DNA of 64,000 nt from Iamia majanohamensis. Lineage in GTDB: Bacteria; Actinomycetota; Acidimicrobiia; Acidimicrobiales; Iamiaceae. A program made the position numbers and the translations under genes. The notes below the pieces were generated by a model that ran no database searches, had not been told where the DNA came from, and saw nothing but the letters and a program-made list of their open reading frames with translations. Below are positions 41,639 through 55,019 of this stretch, piece by piece (position 1 is the stretch's first letter; each line of letters opens with the position of its first letter). The stretch lies in the NCBI RefSeq assembly GCF_028532485.1, contig NZ_CP116942.1, positions 2,356,001 through 2,420,000 on the forward strand, read 5' to 3'.

Positions 41639-44424
41639 CAGTGTTCCTCGGTGTCGGAGGGAGGTGCGCCGGGGGTGCCGGTCGCCGGGTCTGCGGGGGT
41701 GGGGACCTGCCCGGCCTGGCGGCCGGACTGGAAGCGGGAGAGCATGGAGCGGACCTCCTCGGGCGAGCGGCCCGAGGTGGTGGCGGGGGCCCGGGCGCCG
41801 CCGTCGGAGCCGGGCACGGCCCGGGTGGCGCCGGCGGAGCGGGGCACCCGCTTCACCAGCCCGGCCGAGGTCAGCTCGGGGGTGGGGGGCGGGGCCGGCG
41901 ACTCGTCGGCCGGGGACCCCTCGGCGGGGGTCGGGGCCGGGTGACCGTCGGCCCCGTCGGGGGCCGCAGGAGGAGGCTCCGCCGGGGCCCGGAAGAGGTG
42001 GGCGCCACCCTCGGCCGGCGCGCCCGGGGCGGCCTCGGGGCCGGGGCCGAAGAGGTGGTGCGACGACGCCGGGGTGGGCTGGGGCTGGCGCCGGGGCAGG
42101 CCGCCGCCGTCGGCCGCACCGCCGTCGCCGGCGCGTCCCCGGGGGCTGAGCAGGTCGTCGGGGAGCGGCTCGGGCGCCCCGACCGGCCCGGCATCGCCGG
42201 CGGCGGGCCGGGGCGCGGCGGGCGGGCCGAACAGGGGCGTGACCTCGGCCGGGACCTCGGGAGCCGGCTCCCGCACCTGCGACAGGCCCTCGTCGAAGGA
42301 GCGTCCGCTGGGCACGGCCTCCTCGAGGGTGGACGGCGCGGGGTCGTCCTCGGGCAGCGGCTCGGAGGCGAACTCGAACGGCGGCAGGATCGACGACGGG
42401 TTCGGGGGCCCGTCGGCCACCGGCCCGGGGCCGACCGGCACCGCGGGCGCCGGGGGGCTGAAGGGCCCGAGGCCCTGGGTCGACGGGGCGTCGCCCCGCA
42501 GGTCGACCGTGTCGGCTCCCCCGTCGGCCACCAGGACCGACGAGGGCAGGCTGACGATGGCGGTGACCCCGCCGGCCGGCGAGGCGACCAGGCGCACGGC
42601 GATGCCGTGGCGGGCGGCGAGGCGCCCGACGACGATGAAGCCGAGGGTGCGGGCCAGGGTCAGCCCCAGCAGGGGCGGGTGGGCCAGCATGTCGTTGGCC
42701 TCGGTGAGCTGCGTCGGCGACATGCCGATGCCCTGGTCGGTGATCGACAGCGTGTAGCTCCCGGACCGCAGCCGGTGGCCGACCACCTCGACCCGGGTCT
42801 CGGGCGGGGAGAACTGGGTGGCGTTCTCCATCAGCTCCGACAGCAGGTGGGCGATGTCGGCCGCCGCCTTGGAGGTGACCTCGCACTCGTCGACCTCGAG
42901 GAGGTCGACGCGGGCGAAGTGCTCGATCTCGCCCACCGCGGCCAGGGTGACCTTGGTCAGAGGGACGGGCCGGCCCCGGCGCCGGCTGGGCTCGGCCCCG
43001 GCCAGCACCAGCAGCGACTCGGCGTTGCGGCGCATCCGGGTGGCCATGTGGTCGAGGGTGAACAGGGCCTCGAGGCCGTCGGGGTCCTCCTCCTCGGCCT
43101 CCAGCTCGTCGATGAACTCGAGCTGGCGGTCGAGCAGGGCCTGGTTCCGGCGGGCCAGGTTGATGAACATGTCGCCGATGCCCTTGCGGAGCAGGGCCGC
43201 CTGCTCGGTGGCCACGTCGACGGCGACCTCCTGGATGGAGCTCACCGAGGCCGACAGGCGGGCCAGCTCCTTGCCCCCGCCGACCTCCAGCGACTCCACC
43301 TCGGGCCGGAGGTGCTCGACGGAGTCCTCCTCGGGGTTGCGGAGCGCCTCGACCATGCGGGGCAGCTGCTCGGTGGCCACGTGGTCGGCGGCCCGGGTGA
43401 GGCTGAGGAGGGGCCGGACGATGGTGGCGGCCACGTAGAGGGCCAGGCCCACGGCGAGGACGATGGCGAGCAGGGCGGCGGCGAGGAACAGGCGGGCGGC
43501 CGAGCGGCTCTGGGCCACCCGGTCGTTGGCGCCGGCGAGGACGCTGTCGGCCTCGGTGGCGGTGATGTCGCGGAGCTGGTCGAGGGTGGCCTCGGTGCCG
43601 GTCGACCAGCGGGCGGCGTCGATGGCGAGGTCGTCCCCAGCGTCCAGGCCCCGCGCTGCGTCGACCTGCTCGGAGAAGTAGGTGACGTCGCCGCCGACCA
43701 TCTGGTTGCGGAGGCTGACCCGCACCGCGGGGGCGGCCTGGGCCCCGACGATGGCCAGCTCCTCCTCGCCCTGTTCGACGGCGTCGAGGAACTCCTGGCG
43801 GGTGTCGACCCCGTCCTCGTCCGAGAAGCCGCCGGTGGCGGCGGCTCCCTCGAGCACGGTGCCGATCCGGGCGGTGGTGGCGCTGTACTCGCCCAGGGAC
43901 ACGACGCTGCGGGCCCCGGCCGCCACCTCGGCGTCGGAGATGGCGGTGGCCAGGCGGTCGTTCACCGGCAGCAGGGCCGCCATCAGCTGGGCGTAGAGCT
44001 GGTCGACGTAGGGCCAGGCCAGGCTCTGGGCCTCGACCTGGGCCCGCAGGCTGGTGTCGAGGAAGCGGATCTGGCGGACCGACGACCGCCCGGCGGGGAC
44101 GGCCAGGTCGTCGCCCAGGGCGTCGAGGCTGGTCTCGTAGGCCCCGGCGGCCTCGTCGGTGCGCTCCTGCTGGCTGCCCAGGTCCTCGGCGTGGAGGGTG
44201 CCCCCGCTGGCCACGAAGCCCACGCTGTAGAGGGCCTCGACCTGCAGCTCGTGCTGGAGGTCGAGGTTGGCCTCGATGGCCTCCAGCCGGTGCACGTCGT
44301 CGGTGGTGGTCGAGGCCTCCGCCCGCCTCTCGCCGAAGCCCACCCCGGCGAGCGCCACGATGACCACCAGCGGCGCGGCCACCATGGCGATGAGCTTGGT
44401 GCGGATGCTGAGCCGGTCGAACAC
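41638..44424 (-). CDS. conservon sensor histidine kinase with NIT domain (CvnA-like)
   Basis: In this 928-residue kinase, the first helix at about residues 10-28 and a second at about 305-330 bound an extracellular helical region of the NIT (nitrate/nitrite-sensing-like) type. A HAMP segment (RPLLSLTRAADHVATEQLP) follows. A DHp-like helix has FTLDHMATRMRRNAESLLVLAG. The ATPase domain has N-box LLSELMENATQFSP near 531 and SITDQGIGMSPTQL near 565. From about 650 the protein is a Pro/Gly/Ala-rich low-complexity tail. No response regulator is adjacent; output passes to the roadblock, DUF742 and GTPase proteins. GTG 44424 has GAGGGGA upstream. Confidence 0.88.
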   Translation of the reverse strand: MFDRLSIRTKLIAMVAAPLVVIVALAGVGFGERRAEASTTTDDVHRLEAIEANLDLQHELQVEALYSVGFVASGGTLHAEDLGSQQERTDEAAGAYETSLDALGDDLAVPAGRSSVRQIRFLDTSLRAQVEAQSLAWPYVDQLYAQLMAALLPVNDRLATAISDAEVAAGARSVVSLGEYSATTARIGTVLEGAAATGGFSDEDGVDTRQEFLDAVEQGEEELAIVGAQAAPAVRVSLRNQMVGGDVTYFSEQVDAARGLDAGDDLAIDAARWSTGTEATLDQLRDITATEADSVLAGANDRVAQSRSAARLFLAAALLAIVLAVGLALYVAATIVRPLLSLTRAADHVATEQLPRMVEALRNPEEDSVEHLRPEVESLEVGGGKELARLSASVSSIQEVAVDVATEQAALLRKGIGDMFINLARRNQALLDRQLEFIDELEAEEEDPDGLEALFTLDHMATRMRRNAESLLVLAGAEPSRRRGRPVPLTKVTLAAVGEIEHFARVDLLEVDECEVTSKAAADIAHLLSELMENATQFSPPETRVEVVGHRLRSGSYTLSITDQGIGMSPTQLTEANDMLAHPPLLGLTLARTLGFIVVGRLAARHGIAVRLVASPAGGVTAIVSLPSSVLVADGGADTVDLRGDAPSTQGLGPFSPPAPAVPVGPGPVADGPPNPSSILPPFEFASEPLPEDDPAPSTLEEAVPSGRSFDEGLSQVREPAPEVPAEVTPLFGPPAAPRPAAGDAGPVGAPEPLPDDLLSPRGRAGDGGAADGGGLPRRQPQPTPASSHHLFGPGPEAAPGAPAEGGAHLFRAPAEPPPAAPDGADGHPAPTPAEGSPADESPAPPPTPELTSAGLVKRVPRSAGATRAVPGSDGGARAPATTSGRSPEEVRSMLSRFQSGRQAGQVPTPADPATGTPGAPPSDTEEH

Positions 44425-44601
44425 GTCGACTGCGTCCCCTCGGGAGTCGGTGCGGTGCCCCCGGCTGGCGCCCGGTGCCCCTCGTCTCCCCCCATGTCGG
44501 CGGATGGCGCCGGATGTAAAGGGATGCGAGGACCGGGCGGGCGCCCGATCGGTCGCGCCGGGTGCCGCCGAGGCATGGCGCGGCCCTCCTGCCGAGAGAT
44601 C

Positions 44602-44628
44602 TAGGGTGCGTCCGACATCCAAGGAGGT
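44602..44628 (+). promoter_or_regulatory. -10 hexamer TAGGGT and strong Shine-Dalgarno of the RDD gene
   Basis: TAGGGT (44602-44607) is followed by AAGGAGGT (44621-44628), 5 nt before ATG 44634. This is one of the few near-perfect ribosome binding sites in the window and sets the start. Confidence 0.55.
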
Positions 44629-44633
44629 CCTGC

Positions 44634-45212
44634 ATGTCGAACCTGCCACCACCTCCGCCGGGCGGCCCACCCCCCGGCGGACCCCCACCGAGCGGTCCCC
44701 CGCCCAGCGGTCCCCCTCCCGGCGGCGGCTTCCCGCCCCCGGCCGGCGGCCCCGGCGGGCCACCCCCCGGCGTGCCCGGCCCCCTGGCCGAGTGGCAGGA
44801 CCGGCTGGTGTCGGGCCTGATCGACTGGGTCGGGCCGATCATCATCGCCGTCGTGCTGTCCAACGTGGTGTCGGTCATCATCGACCTCAACACGTCGCTC
44901 TGGTTCAACCCCACCGGCATCGTGATCAACCTGCTGGCGGTGGCCTGGATCCTCTACAACGGCTACCTCGCCGGCGAGACCGGGCAGAGCTACGGCATGA
45001 AGCAGTCCGGGCTCCGCCTCGTGGGTGAGCAGACGGGCCAGAACATCGGCGGCAGCCAGGGACTGGTGCGCAACATCCTGTTCCTGGCCAGCGCCCTGTG
45101 CTGCATCTTCTGGGTCGTCGTCCTGGTCGACGCCCTGTTCCCGCTCTTCGACGACAAGAAGCAGACCCTGCGCGACAAGATCGCCAAGTCGGTCGTCGTC
45201 AAGACCGGCTGA
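44634..45212 (+). CDS. RDD-family membrane protein with Pro/Gly-rich N-terminus
   Basis: This 192-residue protein starts with about 50 residues of PPPGG-type repeats. The RDD-like region contains the eponymous Arg-Asp positions only in degenerate form (WQDRLVSGLIDWVGPIIIAVV). Two further helices follow, with YNGYLAGETGQSYGMKQSGLRLVGEQTGQ between them, the conserved inter-helix loop of RDD proteins. The tail is LRDKIAKSVVVKTG. RDD proteins are of varied or unknown function, some acting in ion or small-molecule transport. The start is set by AAGGAGGT. Confidence 0.8.
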   Translation: MSNLPPPPPGGPPPGGPPPSGPPPSGPPPGGGFPPPAGGPGGPPPGVPGPLAEWQDRLVSGLIDWVGPIIIAVVLSNVVSVIIDLNTSLWFNPTGIVINLLAVAWILYNGYLAGETGQSYGMKQSGLRLVGEQTGQNIGGSQGLVRNILFLASALCCIFWVVVLVDALFPLFDDKKQTLRDKIAKSVVVKTG

Positions 45213-45230
45213 TCCGACCCCGTCCCGGCC

Positions 45231-45258
45231 GGAGCCCCCGCCCCCGGGCGGGGGCTCC
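45231..45258. terminator. 12-bp GC hairpin between convergent RDD and gltD genes
   Basis: GGAGCCCCCGCC-CCCG-GGCGGGGGCTCC is a perfect 12-bp stem with a 4-nt loop, 18 nt after the RDD stop and 38 nt past the gltD stop on the other strand. It is probably bidirectional; a T-tract is lacking. Confidence 0.75.
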
Positions 45259-45296
45259 GTCGCGTCGGGGCACCCGCCCGGGTCCGGGCCGACCGG

Positions 45297-46748
45297 TCAG
45301 CGCAGGGGGGTGTCGGTGGGCAGCACCGGGGCGGGCAGGAGGGTCTCGCCCTCGAGGTGGCGGTCAACCGCCGCCGCGCAGGCCCGGCCCTCGGCGATGG
45401 CCCACACGATGAGGCTCTGGCCCCGGCCCATGTCGCCGGCGACGAACACCCCGTCGACGTTGGTGGCCCAGCCCGCGTCGCGGGCCACGTTGCCGCGGCC
45501 GTCGAGCTCGACGCCGAGCTGGTCGAGGAGCGACCCCTTCTCGGGGCCGGTGAAGCCCATGGCCAGCAGCACGAGGTCGGTCTCCAGCTCGTAGTCGGAG
45601 CCCTCGACCCGCTCGAAGCTCCCGTCGACCATCTCCACCTCGTGGACCTTGAGGGCCCGGACCCGGCCGTCGTCGTCGCCCAGGAACTCCTCGGTGTTGA
45701 CCGAGAAGACCCGCTCACCACCCTCCTCGTGGGCCGAGGAGGTGCGGAACATGAGGGGCCAGGTGGGCCACGGCGTGGTGTCGGCCCGGGACTCGGGCGG
45801 ACGGGGCATGATCTCGAACTGGTGGATGCTCTCGGCCCGCTGGCGGTGGGAGGTGCCCAGGCAGTCGGCGCCGGTGTCGCCACCGCCGATGATGACGACC
45901 TTGCGGCCCTCGGCGCTGATGGGGGGCGCGGTGAGGTCGCCCTCCTGCACCCGGTTCGAGAGCGGCAGGAACTCCATGGCCTGGTGGATGCCGTCGAGCT
46001 CGCGCCCGGGGATGGGCAGGTCGCGGGCCTGGGTGGCGCCGCCGGCGAGCACGAGGGCGTCGAAGTCGCGCCGGAGCTCGTCGACGGTGACGTCGGAGCC
46101 GACGTCGACGCCAGTGCGGAACACCGTGCCCTCCGCCTCCATCTGGGCGATGCGGCGGTCGAGGTGGCGCTTCTCCATCTTGAACTCGGGGATGCCGTAG
46201 CGCAGGAGGCCGCCGATGCGGTCGGCCCGCTCCAGCACGGTGACGGCGTGGCCGGCGCGGGTGAGCTGCTGGGCCGCGGCCAGCCCGGCCGGGCCCGAGC
46301 CCACCACCACCACGGAGTGGCCGGTCTCGACCGAGGGGCGCACCGGGGTGACCCAGCCCTCGTCCCAGGCCCGGTCGATGATCTCCACCTCGACCTGCTT
46401 GATGGTGACCGGGTCCTGGTTGATGCCGAGGACGCAGGCCGCCTCGCAGGGCGCGGGGCAGAGCCGCCCGGTGAACTCCGGGAAGTTGTTGGTGGCGTGG
46501 AGGCGGTCGATGGCCTCGCGCCAGCGGTCCCGGTAGACGAGGTCGTTCCAGTCCGGGATGAGGTTGCCCAACGGGCAGCCTTGGTTGCAGAACGGGATGC
46601 CGCAGTCCATGCACCGGCTGGCCTGGACCTGCAGGTGGTCCTCGGGGAACGGCTCGTAGACCTCCCGCCAGTCGCGCAGGCGGACCGGCACGGGCCGCCG
46701 GGTGGGCAGCTCGCGGTCGTGCTTCAGGAACCCTCTGACGTCTCCCAC
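45297..46748 (-). CDS. gltD: glutamate synthase (NADPH) small subunit
   Basis: This 483-residue subunit supplies electrons to GltB. The N-terminal Cys-rich region binds two Fe-S clusters (CMDCGIPFCNQGCPLGNLIPDW and LCPAPCEAACVLGIN). The FAD site is VVVVGSGPAGLAAAQQL, and the NADPH site includes KVVIIGGGDTGADCLG. The length matches the family. GTG 46748 has GAGGAGG 6 nt upstream and lies 10 nt after the gltB stop, so the two form the gltBD operon. Together they make two glutamates from glutamine and 2-oxoglutarate. Confidence 0.97.
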   Translation of the reverse strand: MGDVRGFLKHDRELPTRRPVPVRLRDWREVYEPFPEDHLQVQASRCMDCGIPFCNQGCPLGNLIPDWNDLVYRDRWREAIDRLHATNNFPEFTGRLCPAPCEAACVLGINQDPVTIKQVEVEIIDRAWDEGWVTPVRPSVETGHSVVVVGSGPAGLAAAQQLTRAGHAVTVLERADRIGGLLRYGIPEFKMEKRHLDRRIAQMEAEGTVFRTGVDVGSDVTVDELRRDFDALVLAGGATQARDLPIPGRELDGIHQAMEFLPLSNRVQEGDLTAPPISAEGRKVVIIGGGDTGADCLGTSHRQRAESIHQFEIMPRPPESRADTTPWPTWPLMFRTSSAHEEGGERVFSVNTEEFLGDDDGRVRALKVHEVEMVDGSFERVEGSDYELETDLVLLAMGFTGPEKGSLLDQLGVELDGRGNVARDAGWATNVDGVFVAGDMGRGQSLIVWAIAEGRACAAAVDRHLEGETLLPAPVLPTDTPLR

Positions 46749-46758
46749 GTGCGCCTCC

Positions 46759-51354
<4,596 letters not shown>

Positions 51355-51414
51355 GCGTCCCTTCCATCGGGTGAGAGGGGGTACCGGGACGTCGCTGGCC
51401 CGAGGGGTCCGACG

Positions 51415-51420
51415 ACTCTA
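51415..51420 (-). promoter_or_regulatory. -10 hexamer TAGAGT of the gltBD operon
   Basis: The minus-strand TAGAGT lies 60 nt before ATG 51354. The leader would contain the GGAAGGG ribosome binding site. Confidence 0.35.
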
Positions 51421-51484
51421 CCGGCCCACGGCCTCCGCCCTCCACCGGAGAGGACCACCGACCGTGGTCGCCCCTGGTCGGAGG

Positions 51485-51490
51485 TACCGT
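51485..51490 (+). promoter_or_regulatory. -10 hexamer TACCGT, leaderless type
   Basis: TACCGT ends 6 nt before GTG 51497 and supports that start over the open frame upstream. Confidence 0.5.
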
Positions 51491-51496
51491 CGGGGC

Positions 51497-52789
51497 GTGG
51501 CCCCCCTGTCCGCCCCGCCCGCCGTCGAGGACCTCCTGGCCTTCCTCGACGCCTCCCCCACCCCGTACCACGCCGCCCGGGAGGCGGCCCGCCGCCTGGA
51601 GGCGGCCGGCTCCACCGCGGTGGACCGCAGCAGCCCGTGGTCCACGGTGGCGCCGCGGGGCCACCTGGTGGCAGGCGGCGCCGTCGTGGCCTGGGCCCTC
51701 CCGCCCGACGGCCCGGCCGCCCCGCGGCTGCGCCTCGTGGGCGCCCACACCGACAGCCCGGGGCTCCGCGTCAAGCCCCGGCCCGACACCGGGCGGGCGG
51801 GCTGGCGGCAGCTGGCGGTCGAGGTCTACGGCGGCGCCCTCGTCAACTCCTGGCTCGACCGCGACCTGGGCCTGGCCGGCCGGGTCGCGGTGGCCGGGGC
51901 GGGCGGCGTCGAGGAGCACCTGCTGCGCGTCGACGAGCCCGTGCTGCGGGTGCCCCAGCTCGCCATCCACCTCGACCGGGAGATCACCTCCCAGGGCCTG
52001 CGCCTCGACCGCCAGCGCCACCTGGCGCCGGTGTGGGACGTGGGCGACGTCGACCCGGGCGGCTTCCGGCGCTGGCTGGCCGGGCGCCTCGACGTGGCCC
52101 CCGACGCCATCGGGGGGTGGGACCTCATGGCCCACGACGTCAGCCCGGCCCGGCGGGTCGGCCGGGACGGCGCCCTCGTCAGCAGCGGGCGCCTCGACGA
52201 CCTGTGCTGCTGCTGGGCCGGGCTGGCCGCCCTGGCGGCCACCGAGCCCGCAGCGGGCGACCCCGGCGCGGTCGTGGTCCTGTTCGACCACGAGGAGGTG
52301 GGCAGCGGCTCGACCCACGGGGCGTCGGGGCCGCTGCTGGCCGAGGTGCTCGAGCGCCTGGTGCTGGCCCGCGGGGGCGGCCGCCACGACCTGCTGGCCG
52401 CCCTGCCGTCGGCCGCCTTGGCCTCCGCCGACATGGCCCACGCCACCCACCCCGGCTACGCGGACCGCCACGAGCCCGGCCACCCCATCGCCATCGACGG
52501 GGGCCCGGTGGTGAAGGTCAACGCCGGCCAGCGCTACGCCACCGAGCCCGCGACCCAGGCCGCCTTCGAGGTCGCCTGCGCCACGGCCGGGGTCCCCGTC
52601 CAGCACTTCGTCGGCCACAACGAGATCCCCTGCGGCTCCACCATCGGGCCCCTCGCGGCGGCGGCGGTCGGCATCCCCACCGTCGACGTGGGGGTGGCCC
52701 AGCTGGCCATGCACTCCGCTCGCGAGCTGTGCGGCGCCGAGGACCCGCCCCGCATGGCGGCCGCCCTCACCGCCTGGCTGCAGGGCTGA
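51497..52789 (+). CDS. M18-family aspartyl aminopeptidase
   Basis: This 430-residue M18 metallopeptidase has the first zinc-ligand motif RLVGAHTDSPGLRVKP near residue 83, VEVYGGALVNSWLDRDLGLAGRV, SGRLDDLCCCWAGL with the bridging Asp, FDHEEVGSGSTHGA near 263 for the catalytic Glu pair, and IPCGSTIGPLAAAAVGIPTVDVG with the final ligand region. It releases N-terminal acidic residues from peptides in the cytoplasm and normally assembles as a large dodecamer. GTG 51497 is supported by the TACCGT hexamer. The J-domain gene starts 4 nt after the stop. Confidence 0.92.
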   Translation: MAPLSAPPAVEDLLAFLDASPTPYHAAREAARRLEAAGSTAVDRSSPWSTVAPRGHLVAGGAVVAWALPPDGPAAPRLRLVGAHTDSPGLRVKPRPDTGRAGWRQLAVEVYGGALVNSWLDRDLGLAGRVAVAGAGGVEEHLLRVDEPVLRVPQLAIHLDREITSQGLRLDRQRHLAPVWDVGDVDPGGFRRWLAGRLDVAPDAIGGWDLMAHDVSPARRVGRDGALVSSGRLDDLCCCWAGLAALAATEPAAGDPGAVVVLFDHEEVGSGSTHGASGPLLAEVLERLVLARGGGRHDLLAALPSAALASADMAHATHPGYADRHEPGHPIAIDGGPVVKVNAGQRYATEPATQAAFEVACATAGVPVQHFVGHNEIPCGSTIGPLAAAAVGIPTVDVGVAQLAMHSARELCGAEDPPRMAAALTAWLQG

Positions 52790-52793
52790 CCCG

Positions 52794-53378
52794 GTGGACA
52801 GGGCCGAGGCCGCCCGGCTGCTCGGCATCGCCCCCGACGCCGGGCCCGACGAGGCCCGGCGGGCGTTCCGCACCCTCATCCGCCGTCACCACCCGGACCG
52901 GGCCGGGGCCGGGGCCGAGGCCACGTCCGCCCGGCTGATCGAGGCCCACCGCACCCTGCGGGCCCCGCCGCCCCCCGACGACCCGGGGCCCACGCCGCCG
53001 CCGGGACCCGTCCGCCGCGCCCCCCGCCCCAACGCCTCGCCCCCCGTCGACGCCCGGGCCGACGGCGACGCCCTGGTGGTGAGGGCCGAGCCCGAGGTCG
53101 TGCTCGCCCGGGTCGTCGAGGCCGGCCACCGGCTCGGCGAGGTCACCTACCTCGACCGGGCGTCGGGGCTGGTCGAGGTCCTGCTCCAGGTGCAGGACGA
53201 GGGCGACGACCACCCCACGGCGGTGTCCCTCGTGGCCTCGCTCCAGGGCCGGGCCGAGGCCGTCGAGGTGTTCTGCACCGTCGAGCGCCTCGACGGCCAC
53301 GCCGCGCCCCCGGTCGCGCCCCTCGTGGCCGCACTGGCGTCGGCCATGCGGGGCGGGGACCCGGTCACCCGGGGCTGA
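52794..53378 (+). CDS. J-domain protein with unknown C-terminal domain
   Basis: In this 194-residue protein, residues 1-55 form a short J domain (AARLLGIAPDAGPDEARRAFRTLIRRHHPDRAGAGAEATSARLIEAHRTL) with HPD at 33-35. A Pro-rich linker follows (about residues 60-80), then a compact domain of about 110 residues with alternating strands and helices that I do not recognise. J domains stimulate DnaK ATPase, so the C-terminal part may choose the client. GTG 52794 starts 4 nt after the aminopeptidase stop; cotranscription is likely. The stop is only 6 nt from the convergent M23 gene. Confidence 0.72.
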   Translation: MDRAEAARLLGIAPDAGPDEARRAFRTLIRRHHPDRAGAGAEATSARLIEAHRTLRAPPPPDDPGPTPPPGPVRRAPRPNASPPVDARADGDALVVRAEPEVVLARVVEAGHRLGEVTYLDRASGLVEVLLQVQDEGDDHPTAVSLVASLQGRAEAVEVFCTVERLDGHAAPPVAPLVAALASAMRGGDPVTRG

Positions 53379-53384
53379 GCGGGG

Positions 53385-54836
53385 TCAGCCCGGCGGCTGG
53401 AGGGGCTGGCGCAGGACGTCGCCCCCGTTGGGCTGGCCGTCGCCGTCGTCGTCGCCGGCCCCGTCCGCCACGGGCCTCTCCGGGTCGGCGGGCTCGACGT
53501 CGCGGCAGTTGCGGATGCCGTCGCCGTCGTCGTCGTCCTTGCCCCACGTGGCGTCGTCCTCGGGCACGAGGATGCTGCGGGGGTTGACGGGCACGCCCTT
53601 GATGCGGGTCTCGAAGTGGATGTGGGGCGAGGTCGACAGGCCGGTGCTGCCGGCCCGGGCGATGACGTCGCCCTGCTCGACGATCTGGCCCACCTGCGCC
53701 TCGAACGACGTGTTGTGGGCGTACACGGTGCTGAGCGAGTGCCCGTGGGACACGACCACCACGTTGCCGTAGCCGCCCCGGGCCTCGGCCGAGACCACGA
53801 TGCCGTTGCCGGCGGCCAGCACCGGCGATCCGGCGGGGGCCCCGATGTCGGCCCCGGCGTGGAGCCGGGTGTAGCTGAGGATCGGGTGGAGCCGGGGGCC
53901 GAACTCGGAGCTGATCACCCCGCCCTCGCGGGGGATGCGGATGTCGACGGCCCCGGCGACCCAGTCCTCCTCGGTCCCCTGGAAGGCGGCCAGGAGGGCG
54001 GCGATGCCGTCGGCCGCCTTCTCCAGGCTGGTGATGCGGGCCTCGATGGACACCTTGCGGGAGCGGATCTGGGTGATCAGCTCCTCCTGCCGGCGGCGCT
54101 CGTCGGCCGCCTCCCGGGCCAGGCGGGTGGACTCCTCGAGGGCGGCGTCGGCCTCGGTGCGCAGCCGCTCGACCTGCACGGCCTGGTCCTCGGCCTCGGC
54201 CTCGGCGCCCCGCGCCGCGGCCAGGGCCCGGCGACTGGCGTCGCGGGCGGCGGCCAGGTCGTCGATCAGGGTGCGCTGCTGGTCGCCCACGGTGCGCCGG
54301 TAGCCCCGCTCGGCCAGGGGCCCGGCATCGCCGTCGATGATGTCGAACACCGCACCCATGGCCGCGGTGTCGCCCGAGTCCATGTAGGCCTCGACGGCGT
54401 AGTCGCGCAGTCGCTCCTCGGCGGCGCGCACCCGCGCCCGGGCCTCGGCCGCGGCCGCGTCGGCGGTGGCCTCCTCCTCGCGCGCCGTGGCCAGGTCGGC
54501 CTGGGCCGTGACCACGGCGGCGTCGGCCCGGCGCACGGCCTCGCCCGCGGCCTGCACCTGGGGCAGCAGCTCGGCCAGCCGGGCCCCGGCCAGGTCGTAC
54601 TCGACGAGCACGTCGGCCTCGGCCCCCACCAGCTCCTCGTACTGGTGGCGGAGGGCGTCGACGTCGACCGCCTCGCCGCCGTCGGGGGCAGGCGCGCCCG
54701 GGCCCGGGGCGGGGGCCGGCGGCTCCTGGCCGGCGGCGGGCGGGCCGACCAGCGCGGGTCCGAGCAGGGCCACCGCGAGCGCGGCCAGCACGACCCCTCG
54801 CGGTCCTCGGGTTCCCACTGGACGTGAGCTGCGCAT
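53385..54836 (-). CDS. M23 peptidase with coiled coil and calcium-loop-like tail
   Basis: This 483-residue exported protein has a signal peptide at about residues 1-36 and a long Ala/Glu-rich coiled coil (about 60-290, with TM-free heptads). The LytM domain carries the zinc motifs RLHAGADIGAPAGSPV near 325 and SPHIHFETR near 405. The tail from about 430 contains DDDDGDGIRNCRD and DDDGDGQPNGGD, which resemble thrombospondin-type-3/EF-hand calcium loops. It should hydrolyse peptidoglycan cross-links like NlpD/EnvC-type regulators or enzymes. The Asp-rich tail is unusual for the family. ATG 54836 has GAGG nearby and a TATGCT hexamer upstream. Confidence 0.85.
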   Translation of the reverse strand: MRSSRPVGTRGPRGVVLAALAVALLGPALVGPPAAGQEPPAPAPGPGAPAPDGGEAVDVDALRHQYEELVGAEADVLVEYDLAGARLAELLPQVQAAGEAVRRADAAVVTAQADLATAREEEATADAAAAEARARVRAAEERLRDYAVEAYMDSGDTAAMGAVFDIIDGDAGPLAERGYRRTVGDQQRTLIDDLAAARDASRRALAAARGAEAEAEDQAVQVERLRTEADAALEESTRLAREAADERRRQEELITQIRSRKVSIEARITSLEKAADGIAALLAAFQGTEEDWVAGAVDIRIPREGGVISSEFGPRLHPILSYTRLHAGADIGAPAGSPVLAAGNGIVVSAEARGGYGNVVVVSHGHSLSTVYAHNTSFEAQVGQIVEQGDVIARAGSTGLSTSPHIHFETRIKGVPVNPRSILVPEDDATWGKDDDDGDGIRNCRDVEPADPERPVADGAGDDDGDGQPNGGDVLRQPLQPPG

Positions 54837-54864
54837 CGCCTCGTGCCTCCCCCGCACCGTCGGC

Positions 54865-54870
54865 AGCATA
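54865..54870 (-). promoter_or_regulatory. -10 hexamer TATGCT of the M23 peptidase gene
   Basis: The minus-strand TATGCT lies 28 nt before ATG 54836, with GGGGGAGG in between. Confidence 0.4.
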
Positions 54871-54975
54871 CGGCCCGGGATGAGGGCGGGCCGGGGCGGG
54901 CGGGCGCCCGCGGGCTGCGTGGCGCGACCACCACGGAGAGTGCCGATTGACCGGTTCGGCCGGGGTCCGGCGGGG

Positions 54976-54981
54976 TAGTGT
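54976..54981 (+). promoter_or_regulatory. -10 hexamer TAGTGT upstream of the GGDEF gene
   Basis: TAGTGT lies 38 nt before TTG 55020. TTGACC at 54947-54952 is present, but the 23-nt spacing is too long for a classic pair. Confidence 0.35.
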
Positions 54982-55019
54982 GGGCCCTGGTCCCCCTCCT
55001 CCCCCACAGGCGGCCACCG

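Noticed and set aside
40283-44424. A conventional two-component system
   Set aside because: No response regulator is next to the kinase. The roadblock, DUF742 and GTPase neighbours identify a conservon.
44562-44633. RDD protein start at 44562
   Set aside because: The AAGGAGGT site 5 nt before ATG 44634 is far stronger, and the extra 24 residues are not protein-like.
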